The notes under the pieces: generated by a model | The model's input: only the letters and a program-made list of their open reading frames with translations | Databases searched by the model: none | What the model was told of the DNA's origin: nothing | Shown: positions 63,647 through 64,000 of the stretch, piece by piece | Layout of the letters: the number at the start of each line of letters is the position of its first letter | Position numbering within the stretch: the stretch's first letter is position 1 | Origin: Arsenophonus sp052174535 | GTDB taxonomy: Bacteria; Pseudomonadota; Gammaproteobacteria; Enterobacterales; Enterobacteriaceae | NCBI GenBank assembly: GCA_052174535.1 | Contig: JBQMRQ010000019.1 | Coordinates: 1-64,000 of the forward strand | Direction: 5' to 3' | DNA length: 64,000 bases | Program-made: the position numbers and the translations under genes

Positions 63647-64000
63647 GAGTTATTAGTAAATCTGGTGTGTAGCAATCTCAGGATCTCCGCTTCGTTCTCA
63701 TACTTCATAAATCTCTTCTCTATCCTTAAATTAGACACTGTTTATTAAACAACGATAAGTAGATCAAAATCCTCCTTAGTCAGTTTTATTTTTCATTGCT
63801 GCAATATACCTTTTAAAAACTTTGCTAATAAAATATCAAGAGCTTTATTAGCAACAGAGCGACTCTTTGGTAGCAAAATCTCCCGTCTCTCTCTTAACTT
63901 TTAGTTCCATACCTTTAGAGAGTGAAGCTAATGAATTAGCTATTTTTTAAATGTGATACAGCATAGTGTAAGCGATACAGCTACGCTGTATCATGGATAT
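63647..64000 (-). mobile_element. IS256-family relic running off the window, copy L(-)
   Basis: Begins with a sharp terminus GAGTTATTAGTAAATCTGG at 63647 and continues in minus orientation with CTTCATAAATCTCTTCTC (63703) and the ACTTTGCTAATAAAATAT stretch (63815) to the end of the window. It seems to have inserted into copy L(+). Confidence 0.78.

Noticed and set aside
1..64000. CRISPR array
   Set aside because: Recurrent sequences are long dispersed IS relics in both orientations, not short evenly spaced direct repeats; no cas-like gene is present.
1..64000. tRNA or rRNA genes
   Set aside because: No TTCRANNC-type T-loop with a matching acceptor stem and no rRNA-like conserved stretch was noticed; a covariance search would be needed to be certain.

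Overview
The window looks like a piece of the chromosome of a host-restricted, AT-rich enterobacterial symbiont in the middle of genome decay. Proteins and local gene order are enterobacterial: ppiD-(hupB)-lon-clpX-clpP-(tig)-bolA/(yajG)-(ampG), rpoH-(ftsX)...rsmD, rluB...(trpE), ppk-ppx, (nudF)-(cpdA)-(yqiA)-parE-parC-plsC-(sufI), with names in brackets being wrecks. An Arsenophonus-like (Morganellaceae) or Sodalis-like insect symbiont is my best guess. The genus is inference, not read from the sequence. Only 17 intact protein genes are supported, about 34% of the bases. No tRNA, rRNA or CRISPR array was recognised.

Layout. 1-7.3 kb: an IS256-family relic, ppiD, a second IS256 relic abutting a dead hupB, then lon. 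7.4-14.1 kb: clpX, clpP, dead tig, bolA, and divergent dead yajG and ampG. 14.3-22.2 kb: IS256 relic, unidentified relic DNA with a GC-rich hairpin, rpoH, a truncated ftsX relic, then stacked relics of IS91-like, IS481-like and IS1595-like elements where ftsE and ftsY would be expected, then rsmD. 22.9-30.8 kb: IS256 and IS1595 relics, a phage antirepressor relic, an IS91-associated repeat, rluB, an attenuator-like hairpin pair, and a trpE relic cut off by an IS481 relic. 30.9-39.5 kb: IS256 relic, unidentified DNA, ppx and ppk, another IS256 relic. 39.7-48.7 kb: wrecks of nudF, cpdA and yqiA, then the intact parE-parC-plsC run and a dead sufI. 48.8-64 kb: IS256 relics, several truncated, inverted or nested, between hemH, sppA, xthA and ychE.

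Function. What survives is core maintenance: the proteolysis and heat-shock set (rpoH, lon, clpXP, ppiD, sppA), topoisomerase IV (parEC), 16S and 23S rRNA modification (rsmD, rluB), phospholipid and haem synthesis (plsC, hemH), polyphosphate turnover (ppk, ppx) and base-excision repair (xthA). What has been lost is a ribosome-associated chaperone (tig), a nucleoid protein (hupB), the FtsX division/cell-wall regulator, tryptophan synthesis (trpE), cAMP breakdown (cpdA), muropeptide uptake (ampG) and septal protection (sufI).

The main feature of the non-coding two thirds is at least 14 decayed copies or pieces of one IS256/Mutator-type element about 1.3-1.45 kb long. With them are relics of IS1595, IS481 and IS91 types. 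None has an intact transposase, so an old IS expansion appears to have gone extinct here. I found no convincing new biological system. The best leads outside known families are two GC-rich hairpins sharing an arm, an attenuator-like pair of exclusive hairpins, and a small hairpin repeat.
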